From positions 124,001 to 188,000 of the forward strand of contig NZ_NIPW01000028.1 in the NCBI RefSeq assembly GCF_002196855.1: a stretch of 64,000 nucleotides of DNA. The letters are read 5' to 3'. A program made the translations under genes and the position numbers. The notes below the pieces were generated by a model, which made no database searches, was not told the DNA's origin, and saw only the letters and a program-made list of their open reading frames with translations. Origin of the DNA: Haematobacter genomosp. 1 (GTDB lineage: Bacteria > Pseudomonadota > Alphaproteobacteria > Rhodobacterales > Rhodobacteraceae). Below, piece after piece: positions 8,815-17,939 of the stretch. Numbering within the stretch: the stretch's first letter is position 1; each line of letters begins with the position of its first letter.

Positions 8815-9636
8815 TTATTGCTGCACGGACTGAACGGCAACCGTTACGTCAAGTCTCTCCTCTCCCGTCCCGCGGGAGATGCCCCGGATCGGCGCGGCAT
8901 CCACCGAGTCGTAGCCCGACCCCAGACGGATATAGCGTTCATCCGGGCAGCAACGGTTTGCCGCGTCGAAACCCACCCAACCCAGCCCGGCCACGAACAA
9001 TTCGGCCCAGGCATGGGCGGCGCGATGCTCGGTGGCCGTTTCGCCCTCGGCCTCGTCGGCCAGCAGGTAGCCGGAGACGTAGCGGGCGGGAATATCCTTC
9101 AGCCGCGCCAGCGTGATGAGCGCATGCGACTGATCCTGACAGACCCCCTGCCCGAGCGCGAGCGCCTCCGCCGCGGTCGTGCCTGCTTCCGTCGCGCCGG
9201 GTGTATAGGCGATGGCCTCCGACACGGCATCCGAAAGCCGATGGGCAAGATCAAGGGCACCCGACGCATCGCCCACGCTCGCGGCCAGATCCGCAAAGGC
9301 TGTATTGGCCCGCGTCATCGGTGTATCGCGAAGATAGGCATCGGGCGCGACATACTCCCGGTGGTTGCGCAGCACGCCGGACGTGTCCATCGTCTCCACC
9401 GTGCCGCGGACGGCAACGGTGATCTCGCTCACCGGACCCCGGAGGGAGAAACTGGTGACGCGGTCACCGGCCCCATCGCGGAAACTGCCGCCCGGCAGGC
9501 CCTCGCTCACGTCTATGGACCAGGTCTGGATTTTCTGTCCGTCGAACAGGGACGGGGTGAGGCGGAAGCTCTGCACCACACCGCGGACAGGAATGTCGTA
9601 GCGGTAGATGGTGCGGTGCTGAACATTGAGAATCAT
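8815..9636 (-). CDS. Transglutaminase-like cysteine protease (Anbu operon)
   Basis: 273-residue protein with the bacterial transglutaminase N-terminal domain (HRTIYRYDIPV start) and a transglutaminase core. The catalytic triad is visible as C166 (GVCQDQSHAL), H208 (AAHAWAELFV) and D224 (WVGFDAANRC). Members act as peptidases or amide-bond transferases; in this operon it is predicted to process or ligate the product of the ATP-grasp/alpha-E pair. No signal peptide is seen, so it is probably cytoplasmic. Its start overlaps the alpha-E stop by 4 bases (ATGA), indicating translational coupling. Confidence 0.92.
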   Translation of the reverse strand: MILNVQHRTIYRYDIPVRGVVQSFRLTPSLFDGQKIQTWSIDVSEGLPGGSFRDGAGDRVTSFSLRGPVSEITVAVRGTVETMDTSGVLRNHREYVAPDAYLRDTPMTRANTAFADLAASVGDASGALDLAHRLSDAVSEAIAYTPGATEAGTTAAEALALGQGVCQDQSHALITLARLKDIPARYVSGYLLADEAEGETATEHRAAHAWAELFVAGLGWVGFDAANRCCPDERYIRLGSGYDSVDAAPIRGISRGTGEERLDVTVAVQSVQQ

Positions 9637-10583
9637 CGGGTGTCGCCGCTCAGATAGGCTTCATAGACACTGTGGCCCAGCCCTGCGATGTCCTGAATGA
9701 AGCGTGTCAGGAACTCGTGCAGTCCTTCATCGAAGATTTCCTCCACCCGCGTATCGGCAAGGGAGGCAAGCAGACGCCGCGAGATATGCTGTGCGTCCGT
9801 CGTGCCCCCATAGCCACGGGCGAGGCGGTCGAGATGAGAATTCGCGGAATGCATGCAGGTCAGGAGGGAGCGCGGGCTCTGCGGGTTCAGGATCAGGAAA
9901 TGCGCGATCTTGGCCGCCGTCACATCCCCCCCGTAGGCCCAGTGGAAGGCCCGCTGCGCCGACATCGCGCGCAGAAGCGTCGTCCACTGATAGTTGTCGA
10001 GCCCCGATCCCACGAGATCCACCGTCGGCAGCAGGACGTAATATTTCACGTCCATCAGCCGCGCGGTATTGTCCGCCCGCTCGAGATAGAAGCCGAGATT
10101 GAGGAAGTCGTAGCCGTCGTTGCGCAGAAGCGTGGTGTCCATGGCGCCGCGGATCAATGCGGACTGGCGCATCGTCCATTCCACCATGGTGCTGACGTCA
10201 AGCTCGCTCCGCTCCATCCGCTCCAGTTTGCGAAGCTCCTGGAACGCGCCGTTCAGGGCATCCCAAAGCTGGGCCGTAAGGGCGGTGCGCACGATCCGCG
10301 CATTCTCCCGCGCCATGCCGAAACAGGAGACGACGGAGGACGGGTTGTCCTGGTCGAAGAACAGGTAGCTTTCGATATTGCGCTGAACGGGATCGCCGTA
10401 TTTGTGCTGGAATCCGGCCGCAGTACCGGAAGCCTGCAGCAACGATTCCCACTCGCTGCGGTAGCCGTCAGCAGACGGCATGAGTGCGATCCGCGCGCCC
10501 ACTTCGAGCAGCCGCGCCATTGTCTCGGCCCGCTCGATATACCGCGCGATCCAGTAGAGGTTGTCTGCCGTCCGGCTCAGCAT
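9633..10583 (-). CDS. Alpha-E domain protein (DUF403)
   Basis: 316-residue, mainly helical alpha-E protein. The N-terminus MLSRTADNLYWIARYIERAE is diagnostic, and NLGFYLERADNTARLMDVKY is the second conserved helix pair. The family has no characterised activity; it nearly always accompanies a circularly permuted ATP-grasp protein and has been predicted to help form amide bonds (published comparative genomics). The start is 4 bases after the ATP-grasp stop and the stop overlaps the next gene, so expression is tightly coupled. Confidence 0.92.
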   Translation of the reverse strand: MLSRTADNLYWIARYIERAETMARLLEVGARIALMPSADGYRSEWESLLQASGTAAGFQHKYGDPVQRNIESYLFFDQDNPSSVVSCFGMARENARIVRTALTAQLWDALNGAFQELRKLERMERSELDVSTMVEWTMRQSALIRGAMDTTLLRNDGYDFLNLGFYLERADNTARLMDVKYYVLLPTVDLVGSGLDNYQWTTLLRAMSAQRAFHWAYGGDVTAAKIAHFLILNPQSPRSLLTCMHSANSHLDRLARGYGGTTDAQHISRRLLASLADTRVEEIFDEGLHEFLTRFIQDIAGLGHSVYEAYLSGDTR

Positions 10584-10587
10584 GTCG

Positions 10588-12003
10588 TCACTCCGCCAGA
10601 ACCCAGGTGTCCTTGACCCCGCCGCCCTGCGAGGAGTTCACCACGAGCGATCCCTCCGTCAGCGCGACGCGGGTCAGCCCGCCCTGCACGAGCTCCACCC
10701 GCTCCCCCACCAGACAGTAGGGCCGCAGATCGACATGCCGGGGCGCGATCCCCTCCTGCACGAAACTCGGCACGGTGGAAAGCGCGAGCGTCGGCTGCGC
10801 GATGTAGTTGGAGGGATTGGCACGGATGCGCTCTGCAAAGGCGGCGATCTGCTCCTTTGTCGATTTCGGGCCGACCAGCATGCCGTAGCCGCCCGAGCCA
10901 TGCACTTCCTTCACCACCAGATCGGGGAGATGCTCCATGACATATTTGTATTCGTCCGACTTGTGACACTGCCATGTGGGCACGTTCTGGAGGATGGGTT
11001 CTTCCCCGAGATAGAAACGCACCATGTCGGGCACATAGGTATAGACCGCCTTGTCATCGGCCACGCCCGCACCGGGGGCGGAGCAGATGGTGACCCCGCC
11101 TGAGCGATAGACATCCATCAGTCCCGGAATGCCCAGCATGGAATCGGGCCGGAAGCAGAGCGGGTCGATGTAGGCATCGTCGATCCGGCGATAGATCACA
11201 TCCACCCGCTTCGGGCCTTCCGTCGTCCGCATCCAGACGAATTCCCCCTCCACGAACAGATCCTGCCCCTCCACCAGCTCCACGCCCATCAGGTCGGCCA
11301 GAAAGGAATGCTCGTAGTAGGCGGAGTTGAAATGGCCGGGCGTCAGGATGACGATGGTCGGATCGCTGTCGCATTTCGCGGGGGCGACCGAGCTCAACGT
11401 CCGCCGCAGAAGCTCGGGGTAGCGGTCCACCGGCGCGATCCGGTTCTGCCGGAAAAGCTGCGGGAACATGCGCATCATGATCTCCCGGTTTTCCAGCATG
11501 TAGCTGACGCCGGACGGGGTGCGGCAGTTATCCTCCAGCACGTAGAACTGATCCGGCCCCGTCCGCACGAGGTCGATCCCCACGATATGGGAGAACACGC
11601 CCCGCGGCGGCATGAAGCCGGCGGCGGCCTTCTCATACGCTTCGTTGCGATAGACCAGCGATGCCGGAATGCGCCCCGCCCGGATCATCTCCCCCCGCCC
11701 ATAGACATCGGCCAGAAAGGCGTTCAGCGCGCGGGCCCGCTGCTTGATCCCGCGTTCGAGCTTGCGCCACTCGTTCTGCGTGAACACCCGCGGGAACATG
11801 TCGAAAGGGATGAGCCTGTCCGGGTCGCCGCCCTCGCCGTAAACGGCGAAAGTGATGCCGATGCGCCGGAAAAGCGCCTCCGCCTCCGCCTGCTTCAGCG
11901 TGCGGAGTTCGGCAGGCATGGACTTCGTCCAGTCTTCCAATCCTGAATAGGGGGGGCGGACAATCCCGCCATCGAACATTTCATTAAAATAGGTCGTCGC
12001 CAT
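10588..12003 (-). CDS. Circularly permuted ATP-grasp protein (DUF404/DUF407 type)
   Basis: About 471 residues. Conserved family blocks are FYVLEDNCRTPSGVSYMLENR, PGHFNSAYYEHSFLAD and KEVHGSGGYGMLVGP, which form the ATP-binding and catalytic site. Circularly permuted ATP-grasp enzymes of this group are predicted carboxylate-amine ligases making a peptide or peptide-like product. It is the first gene of the Anbu operon. The ATG at 12003 has GGCGGGAC before it and gives the usual MATTYFNEMFDGG start; a GTG at 12033 is in frame but adds atypical residues. Confidence 0.92.
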   Translation of the reverse strand: MATTYFNEMFDGGIVRPPYSGLEDWTKSMPAELRTLKQAEAEALFRRIGITFAVYGEGGDPDRLIPFDMFPRVFTQNEWRKLERGIKQRARALNAFLADVYGRGEMIRAGRIPASLVYRNEAYEKAAAGFMPPRGVFSHIVGIDLVRTGPDQFYVLEDNCRTPSGVSYMLENREIMMRMFPQLFRQNRIAPVDRYPELLRRTLSSVAPAKCDSDPTIVILTPGHFNSAYYEHSFLADLMGVELVEGQDLFVEGEFVWMRTTEGPKRVDVIYRRIDDAYIDPLCFRPDSMLGIPGLMDVYRSGGVTICSAPGAGVADDKAVYTYVPDMVRFYLGEEPILQNVPTWQCHKSDEYKYVMEHLPDLVVKEVHGSGGYGMLVGPKSTKEQIAAFAERIRANPSNYIAQPTLALSTVPSFVQEGIAPRHVDLRPYCLVGERVELVQGGLTRVALTEGSLVVNSSQGGGVKDTWVLAE

Positions 12004-12460
12004 GTCCCGCCGGCCTGCCGTGATCTGTCTCACTTAAGCAGCCCGACTGGCATTAGGGAAGAGCGGCGCCGGGTGATTGGCTTTACCACCTGCAGGACTG
12101 TCGGTCTTTTCATCGCAAAGCCATCACATTCTTCTAATTGTGCCACATTTTTCTGCATCTAGAGCAATGGCGGCGAAGGAAAAGGCGACGGCCGCCGCTT
12201 GCCTCGCCGCAGGCGCCAGCGGCTTGTCCGCTGGATACCCGCCCTCCATTCGGAAACGTCTGCGGAACGCTCTCCGGCGCCGGAAATTGCGCCTGCCGAA
12301 ATCGCTCCCGTCGCGCTCGCTCCCACCGTGCTCTTTCCCACCGCACTCGTTCACGCCGTGCTCTTTCCCACCGCACTCGTTCACGCCCTGCTCGTTCACG
12401 CCGTGCTCGTCCAGGCAAGGCGGGGGTGGCCGACGCAAGCGACACCGCTATCTCTCACGC
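12004..12460. other. Divergent intergenic region with tandem repeats
   Basis: About 457 bases separate the ATP-grasp start (minus) from the exonuclease start (plus). The first half around 12110-12165 is relatively AT-rich and is the likeliest place for promoters, though I cannot fix a clear hexamer pair. The second half holds the 15-bp tandem array listed separately. The frame upstream of the exonuclease stays open but encodes only low-complexity Ser/Pro/His/Cys repeats, so I treat it as non-coding. Confidence 0.6.
12298..12417. repeat. 15-bp tandem repeat array with a perfect 30-bp duplication
   Basis: About eight degenerate 15-base units run from 12298 to 12417. The central part is a perfect 30-base duplication: 12328-12357 equals 12358-12387, each made of two different 15-mers. 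A further 15-mer (12388-12402) and a degenerate one (12403-12417) follow; 12313-12327 matches the first 15-mer at 12 of 15. The unit length is a multiple of three, so open frames persist on both strands, which explains repeat-rich spurious ORFs here. Confidence 0.85.
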
Positions 12461-13474
12461 ATGCGGGGCAACTCTCTTCTTACCTTCACCGATGCCGGGA
12501 TCTTCTGCCCCGAGGGCGGCTTCCACATAGACCCCTGGCGTCCGGTGGATCGGGCCGTGATCACACATGCGCATTCGGATCACGCGCGCATCGGCAGCAA
12601 CCGCTATCTCGCCACGCCGCTCACCGCGCCCATCCTCCGCTACCGGCTGGGCGATGTGCGGGTCGAGGTGCTGCCTTATGGGGAGCGGCGGCAGGTCGGC
12701 GGGGTAACCCTCTCCTTCCATCCGGCCGGCCATGTTCCCGGCTCCGCACAGGTGCGTATCGAGCGCGACGGAGAGGTCTGGGTGGTCTCCGGCGATTACA
12801 AGACCGAACCGGACGGCCTGTCGGAGCCGTTCGAGCCGGTGCCCTGCGATACCTTCATCTCCGAATGCACGTTCGGCCTGCCGATCTTTTCCTGGCAGCC
12901 GCAGGCAGAGATCATGGGCGCGGTGAACGACTGGTGGAAGGCGAATGCCGCCGCGGGGCGGTTTTCCGTCATCGGAGCCTATTCGCTGGGAAAGGCGCAG
13001 CGGATCCTCGCCTCCGTTGACAACGGGATCGGCCCCCTGCTCACCCATGGCGCGATAGAGGGTACGACGGAGGCGTTGCGGGCGGCGGGGGTTTCCCTGC
13101 CCGACACGGTCCGCGTGACGCCGGAGACCGATCTCCGGGCGCTGCCGGGGGGGCTGGTTGTGGCGCCCCCCTCTGCGCTGGCCTCGCCTTGGGTGCGGCG
13201 TTTTGGCGCGGCGGAGACAGCCCTCGCCTCCGGCTGGATGGCCTTGCGCGGCGTGCGGCGGAACCGGGGCGTGCAGCGGGGCTTCGTGCTGTCCGACCAT
13301 GCAGACTGGGCGGGGCTGAACAGCGCGATCCGGGCGACCGGGGCGGAGCGTGTCTTCGTCACCCACGGCTATACACAACCGTTCCGCAGGTGGCTTGCCG
13401 AACAAGGCTTCGACGCCGCCATCGTCGAGACCCGTTACGAGGGCGACGAAGCGGGCGATGAGGTGGTCGAATGA
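12461..13474 (+). CDS. Ligase-associated DNA exonuclease (metallo-beta-lactamase fold)
   Basis: 337-residue MBL-fold nuclease of the beta-CASP/Exo type found beside bacterial ATP-dependent DNA ligases. The metal motif THAHSDHARIG (about residues 32-42), SGDYK, SECTFGLP and the late HADWAGL and VTHGYTQPF are all visible. The usual family start LLTFTDAGIFCPEGG begins at residue 6, which supports the ATG at 12461 rather than the longer open frame. Its stop overlaps the ligase start by 4 bases (ATGA). Probable role is 3'-end processing during DNA repair. Confidence 0.92.
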   Translation: MRGNSLLTFTDAGIFCPEGGFHIDPWRPVDRAVITHAHSDHARIGSNRYLATPLTAPILRYRLGDVRVEVLPYGERRQVGGVTLSFHPAGHVPGSAQVRIERDGEVWVVSGDYKTEPDGLSEPFEPVPCDTFISECTFGLPIFSWQPQAEIMGAVNDWWKANAAAGRFSVIGAYSLGKAQRILASVDNGIGPLLTHGAIEGTTEALRAAGVSLPDTVRVTPETDLRALPGGLVVAPPSALASPWVRRFGAAETALASGWMALRGVRRNRGVQRGFVLSDHADWAGLNSAIRATGAERVFVTHGYTQPFRRWLAEQGFDAAIVETRYEGDEAGDEVVE

Positions 13475-15084
13475 AGCGCTTCGCCGCCCTTTTTGCCGCA
13501 CTGGACCGCACGACCAAGACGGGGGCCAAGGTGACGGCGCTGGCGGACTACTTCCGCACCGCCGATGACGCGGACCGGCTCTGGACCATCGCCCTCCTCT
13601 CCGGCCGCCGTCCGAAGCGCGCGGTGAATGCCACGCGGCTGGCCGAATGGGCGGCGGAGGCCGCCGGACTGCCCTTCTGGCTGTTCGAGGAAAGCTACGC
13701 CATGGTCGGCGATCTTGCGGAGACGATCGCCCTGCTGCTTCCGGCCCCCAAGGGCACGGAAGACCTGCCGCTGTCCGACTGGATCGCCCGGCTGCGGGAT
13801 ATCGCACTCATGGACGAGCCCGCGCGCAAGCAGGTGATCCTCGGCATCTGGGACCGCCTGGGAGGGGAGGAGCGCTTCATCTTCAACAAGCTCATCACGG
13901 GCGGCTTCCGCATGGGGGTGAGCCAGGGCCTGATGACCCGCGCGCTGGCGGAAGCCACCGGGGTGGAGGAAGCCACCCTTGCCCACCGGCTGATGGGCGG
14001 CTGGACGCCGGACACCACCACCTTCGCGCGCCTCGTGCTCGAACCGGACCCGGAGGCGGACCTCTCGCGGCCCTATCCGTTCTGTCTCGCCTCGCCGCTG
14101 GAAGGCGAGGCGGTGGCGCTGGGGCCGCCGGCGGACTGGATCGCGGAATGGAAATGGGACGGCATCCGGGGGCAACTCATCCGGCGCGGCGGCGCGCATT
14201 TCCTCTGGTCCCGGGGGGAGGAACTGGTGACCGACCGCTTCCCGGAGCTTGCCCGCGCGCTGGACTTCCTGCCCGACGGGACGGTGATCGACGGCGAGAT
14301 ACTCGCGTGGGAGGGGGAGGCCCCCCTTCCCTTCTCCGCCCTTCAGACGCGGATCGGGCGCAAGACCCTGTCCCGCAAGGTGCTCAATGACGCGCCCGTG
14401 GTGCTGCTGGCCTATGACCTGCTCGAGGCCGAGGGGCGGGACATCCGCGACTTGCCGCTCTCCGAACGCCGGGCCGCGCTGGAGGCTCTTGTCGGGGCGA
14501 TGCCGCCAGACCTGCCGCTCCACCTCTCGCCGCTTCTCGCCTTCGACGGCTGGGACAGCCTGCCCGGTGAGCGCGACCGCGCCCGCGCGATCGGCGCGGA
14601 GGGCCTGATGCTGAAGCGGCTCGCCTCGCCCTACACCGGCGGGCGGAAGCGGGGCGACTGGTGGAAGTGGAAGGTCGATCCGATGACGGTCGATGCGGTG
14701 ATGATCTATGCACAGGCGGGTCACGGAAGGCGCGCGACGCTTTATACCGACTTCACCTTCGCAGTGCGGGACGGCAACGAACTCGTGCCCTTCACCAAGG
14801 CCTATTCCGGCCTGACGGATGCGGAGTTCCGCAAGATCAGCCAATGGGTCCGCAGCCATACGCTCGAACGCTTCGGCCCGGTCCGGCGCGTGCCGCCCGA
14901 ACTGGTGTTCGAGATCGGATTCGAGGGAATCCAGCCCTCCCCCCGCCACAAATCCGGCATCGCGCTCCGCTTCCCCCGGATGCTCCGCTGGCGTCAGGAC
15001 AAGCCGGTGTCGGAGATCGACACGCTCGATACGCTCCGCGCTTTGCTCGCAGAGGCGGAAGCCCGGCCCGCTCCGCCCGGGTAG
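13471..15084 (+). CDS. ATP-dependent DNA ligase (repair type)
   Basis: 537-residue ATP-dependent ligase with an N-terminal DNA-binding domain (about 1-200), nucleotidyltransferase domain and OB fold. Motif I is EWKWDGIR with adenylated Lys K228; DGTVIDGEILAW is motif III, EGLMLKR motif IV and DWWKWKVDP motif V. This family is called the cisplatin-damage-response ligase in automated annotation. It is coupled to the exonuclease gene. The helicase and PdeM-like phosphoesterase that usually complete the cluster are not next to it. A 13-base repeat spans its TAG stop. Confidence 0.93.
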   Translation: MKRFAALFAALDRTTKTGAKVTALADYFRTADDADRLWTIALLSGRRPKRAVNATRLAEWAAEAAGLPFWLFEESYAMVGDLAETIALLLPAPKGTEDLPLSDWIARLRDIALMDEPARKQVILGIWDRLGGEERFIFNKLITGGFRMGVSQGLMTRALAEATGVEEATLAHRLMGGWTPDTTTFARLVLEPDPEADLSRPYPFCLASPLEGEAVALGPPADWIAEWKWDGIRGQLIRRGGAHFLWSRGEELVTDRFPELARALDFLPDGTVIDGEILAWEGEAPLPFSALQTRIGRKTLSRKVLNDAPVVLLAYDLLEAEGRDIRDLPLSERRAALEALVGAMPPDLPLHLSPLLAFDGWDSLPGERDRARAIGAEGLMLKRLASPYTGGRKRGDWWKWKVDPMTVDAVMIYAQAGHGRRATLYTDFTFAVRDGNELVPFTKAYSGLTDAEFRKISQWVRSHTLERFGPVRRVPPELVFEIGFEGIQPSPRHKSGIALRFPRMLRWRQDKPVSEIDTLDTLRALLAEAEARPAPPG

Positions 15085-15110
15085 CGGGTGATGACCCCTC
15101 CGCCCGGGTA
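15071..15110. repeat. 13-bp direct repeat across the ligase stop codon
   Basis: The 13-mer ctccgcccgggta at 15071-15083 contains the first two bases of the TAG stop (15082-15084) and recurs exactly at 15098-15110, 27 bases downstream, where the next base makes TAA. See the finding on stop-codon duplications. Confidence 0.8.
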
Positions 15111-15150
15111 ATGGCCCGCGGCCTGCAAGACGGCTGTCCACGAGGGGCGG

Positions 15151-15846
15151 TCAGAGACGATACCCGCCGGAGACAGTAAGAACCTCTCCGGTGATGAACC
15201 CTGCCTGCTCGCTCACCAGAAAGCGAACGGCGCGGGCGATGTCGCGCGGTTCCCCCATCCGGCCGAGAGCGGTCTCCCCGACGAAAAGCGCGGTCAATTC
15301 CGCGGACCGGGGGTGCTCTGGGGTATTGATGGCGCCAGGAGCCACGGCATTTACCCGAATCCCCCTGCCGCCCAGCTCCTTCGCCATGGCGCGGGTCCAG
15401 AGGTTCAGCGCAGCCTTGCTCGCCCCATAGGTGGAAGCGTCGCGCGGGGGCAGCACGGCATTCACGGAAGATATGTTCACGATGGCAGAACCGGGTTTCA
15501 GATGCGGCAAGGCTGCCGCGAGGAGGGCCTGGGGCGCGAGCAGATTGACCGCAAGAATCGCCGTCGCCGCTGCCGCATCGAAGCGCTCCTTCGGGGTGTG
15601 CCGAACGACACCCGCATTGTTGACGATCACGTCCAGACGACCCAGCTGCGCCATCACTTCCGCCACGACCCGGAAAGCCGCATCCGGCTCGGCTAGATCA
15701 GCACGAATGGCACTGATGTCCGGGGAAAGGCCCTCCGGCGCCGTTGTCCGCCACGTGATCACGACCTTGTGGTCCCGCTGCAGATCCTCCGCTATGGCCC
15801 TGCCGATGCCGCGGGTTCCTCCGGTCACCAAAGCCACCTTGAGCAT
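15151..15846 (-). CDS. SDR-family NAD(P)-dependent oxidoreductase
   Basis: 231-residue classical short-chain dehydrogenase close to FabG. The cofactor motif TGGTRGIG lies at about residues 8-15, NNAG about 80-83, the catalytic Ser in NISSVNAV, and YGASKAA supplies Tyr and Lys. The C-terminal FITGEVLTVSGGYRL is typical. The second glycine-motif residues suggest NADP(H) but substrate cannot be read. The ATG at 15846 has GGAGG about 6 bases upstream; upstream in-frame ATGs lack this. It is divergent from the M3 peptidase gene, with no obvious pathway link. Confidence 0.88.
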   Translation of the reverse strand: MLKVALVTGGTRGIGRAIAEDLQRDHKVVITWRTTAPEGLSPDISAIRADLAEPDAAFRVVAEVMAQLGRLDVIVNNAGVVRHTPKERFDAAAATAILAVNLLAPQALLAAALPHLKPGSAIVNISSVNAVLPPRDASTYGASKAALNLWTRAMAKELGGRGIRVNAVAPGAINTPEHPRSAELTALFVGETALGRMGEPRDIARAVRFLVSEQAGFITGEVLTVSGGYRL

Positions 15847-16044
15847 GGGTATCCTCCGCTTGCCTTGCAGGCGGATCATAGCGACCGAAGCCGCGTCCTT
15901 CAGCCCGGAAATTCCTGCACGAATGACGGGCCTCATACAGCTCCGCAAGGATCACACCACCGTCCGCGCGCCGCCGTCCGGCGTTGCTACAGCTTGCACT
16001 CTCCCGCCGACCACACCAGTTTATGGCGCAAAAGGAGACTTGCC

Positions 16045-17877
16045 ATGGCCCTGCCCCTCCCCCGACCCGTTTTCGACACCGCCTCCGGCGCAGCCGCGTT
16101 CGGCGATCTGCCGGAATGGGACCTGACCGACCTCTACGCCGCCCCGGACGCACCGAAGCTCAGGGAGGACATGGACTGGCTGGAGGCCGAATGTGCCGAT
16201 TTCGCCGCGTCCTATCAGGGTCGTCTGGCCGATCTGGACGCGGCGGGGCTGCTGGAGGTCGTCCGCCGCTATGAGCGGATCGACACCGTGGCGGGGCGGG
16301 TCATGTCCTATGCCGGGTTGCGCTACTATCAGAACACCATGGACAGCGCGCGGGCCAAGTTCCTCTCCGACTGTCAGGACAGGATCACGACCTTCACCAC
16401 GCCGCTGGTGTTCTTCTCGCTCGAACTGAACCGGATCGACGATGCGGCGCTGGAGGCTCGCTTTGCGGAGAACGCCGATCTCGCCCGCTACAAGCCGATC
16501 TTCGAGCGGATCCGCGCCATGCGCCCCTACCAGCTTTCCGATGAGCTGGAGACGTTCCTGCACGACCAGTCCGCCGTCGGGGCTGCTGCGTGGAACCGGC
16601 TGTTCGATGAGACGACCGCCGGGCTGGAGTTCACCGTCAAGGACGAGACGCTCAACCTTGAGGCCACGCTCAATCTGCTGACCGACACCGACCGCGCGAC
16701 GCGGGAAGCGGCGGCGCGGGAGCTGGCGCGGGTGTTCGGCCAGAACATCAAGCTCTTTTCCCGTGTCCACAACACGCTCGCCAAGGAAAAGGAGATCGAG
16801 GACCGCTGGCGCAAGATGCCGACCGCCCAGACCGCCCGCCATCTGTCCAATCAGGTGGAGCCGGAGGTGGTGGAGGCGCTGCGCAACGCCGTGGTCGCGG
16901 CCTATCCGAGGCTCTCCCACCGCTACTACCGTCTGAAGGCGAAGTGGATGGGGTTAGACCATCTGGAGATCTGGGACAGGAACGCCCCCCTTCCCGTCGA
17001 TGCGCCGACAACGGTGGACTGGACGACGGCGAAGAAGACGGTGCTTGACGCCTATTCCGACTTCTCACCCAAGATGGCGGAGATCGCGGAGCCGTTCTTC
17101 ACCAAGGGCTGGATCGACGCGGGCGTGAAGCCCGGCAAGGCGCCCGGTGCCTTTGCGCATCCGACCGTCACCGAAGTGCATCCCTATGTCATGCTCAACT
17201 ACCTCGGCAAACCGCGGGACGTGATGACGCTTGCCCATGAACTGGGCCATGGGGTCCATCAGGTGCTGGCCGCGGGACAGGGAGAGCTTCTGTCCTCCAC
17301 CCCGCTGACGCTGGCAGAAACGGCGAGCGTGTTCGGGGAGATGCTGACCTTCCGCAAACTGCTGGCGGAGGCGAAGACGCCGGAAGAGAAGAAGACGCTC
17401 CTCGCCGGCAAGGTGGAGGACATGATCAACACCGTCGTCCGGCAGATCGCGTTCTATGACTTCGAATGCAAGCTACATGCCGCGCGCCGGGAGGGTGAGC
17501 TCACGCCAGAGGACATCAACGCGCTCTGGATGTCCGTGCAGGCGGAAAGCCTCGGCGATGCCTTCCGGTTCATGGAAGGCTACGAGACCTACTGGACCTA
17601 TATCTCGCACTTCGTGCATTCGCCGTTCTACGTCTATGCCTATGCCTTCGGCGACGGGTTGGTGAATGCGCTCTACGCGGTCTATGAGGAAGGCGATCCC
17701 TCCTTCCAGGACAAGTATTTCGCGCTGCTGAAGGCGGGCGGGTCGAAGCATCACAAGGAACTTCTCGCCCCCTTCGGGCTGGACGCGACGGATCCCGCCT
17801 TCTGGGACAAGGGCCTGTCGATGATTTCCGGCTTCATAGATGAGCTGGAAGCCATGGAAGATGGCTCCGAAGCCTGA
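16045..17877 (+). CDS. M3-family oligoendopeptidase (PepF type)
   Basis: 610-residue cytosolic zinc metallopeptidase of family M3. The zinc site is AHELGHGVH with H398, E399 and H402; the downstream Glu lies in the LAETASVFGEML helix. The oligoendopeptidase F N-terminal helical domain precedes it (about residues 110-230). It degrades short peptides, about 6-17 residues in studied relatives. The ATG at 16045 has AAAGGAG upstream and gives the normal length. It appears monocistronic. Confidence 0.92.
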   Translation: MALPLPRPVFDTASGAAAFGDLPEWDLTDLYAAPDAPKLREDMDWLEAECADFAASYQGRLADLDAAGLLEVVRRYERIDTVAGRVMSYAGLRYYQNTMDSARAKFLSDCQDRITTFTTPLVFFSLELNRIDDAALEARFAENADLARYKPIFERIRAMRPYQLSDELETFLHDQSAVGAAAWNRLFDETTAGLEFTVKDETLNLEATLNLLTDTDRATREAAARELARVFGQNIKLFSRVHNTLAKEKEIEDRWRKMPTAQTARHLSNQVEPEVVEALRNAVVAAYPRLSHRYYRLKAKWMGLDHLEIWDRNAPLPVDAPTTVDWTTAKKTVLDAYSDFSPKMAEIAEPFFTKGWIDAGVKPGKAPGAFAHPTVTEVHPYVMLNYLGKPRDVMTLAHELGHGVHQVLAAGQGELLSSTPLTLAETASVFGEMLTFRKLLAEAKTPEEKKTLLAGKVEDMINTVVRQIAFYDFECKLHAARREGELTPEDINALWMSVQAESLGDAFRFMEGYETYWTYISHFVHSPFYVYAYAFGDGLVNALYAVYEEGDPSFQDKYFALLKAGGSKHHKELLAPFGLDATDPAFWDKGLSMISGFIDELEAMEDGSEA

Positions 17878-17939
17878 ACCGTCAGCAAGCGAAAGGGCGG
17901 CTCCTGCGGCCGCCCCCTCGCGATGCGTTCCCGACAATG

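Noticed and set aside
12124-12438. Minus-strand repeat protein of about 104 residues
   Set aside because: Its repeats are only the DNA tandem array read on the other strand; no ribosome site or homology is apparent.
12077-12460. N-terminal extension of the exonuclease
   Set aside because: The frame is open but encodes repeat-derived Ser/Pro/His/Cys low complexity; the family N-terminus begins right after the ATG at 12461.
13435-15141. 568-codon minus-strand frame opposite the ligase
   Set aside because: Mirror of the ligase gene, compositionally Arg/Gly/His-rich with no motif.
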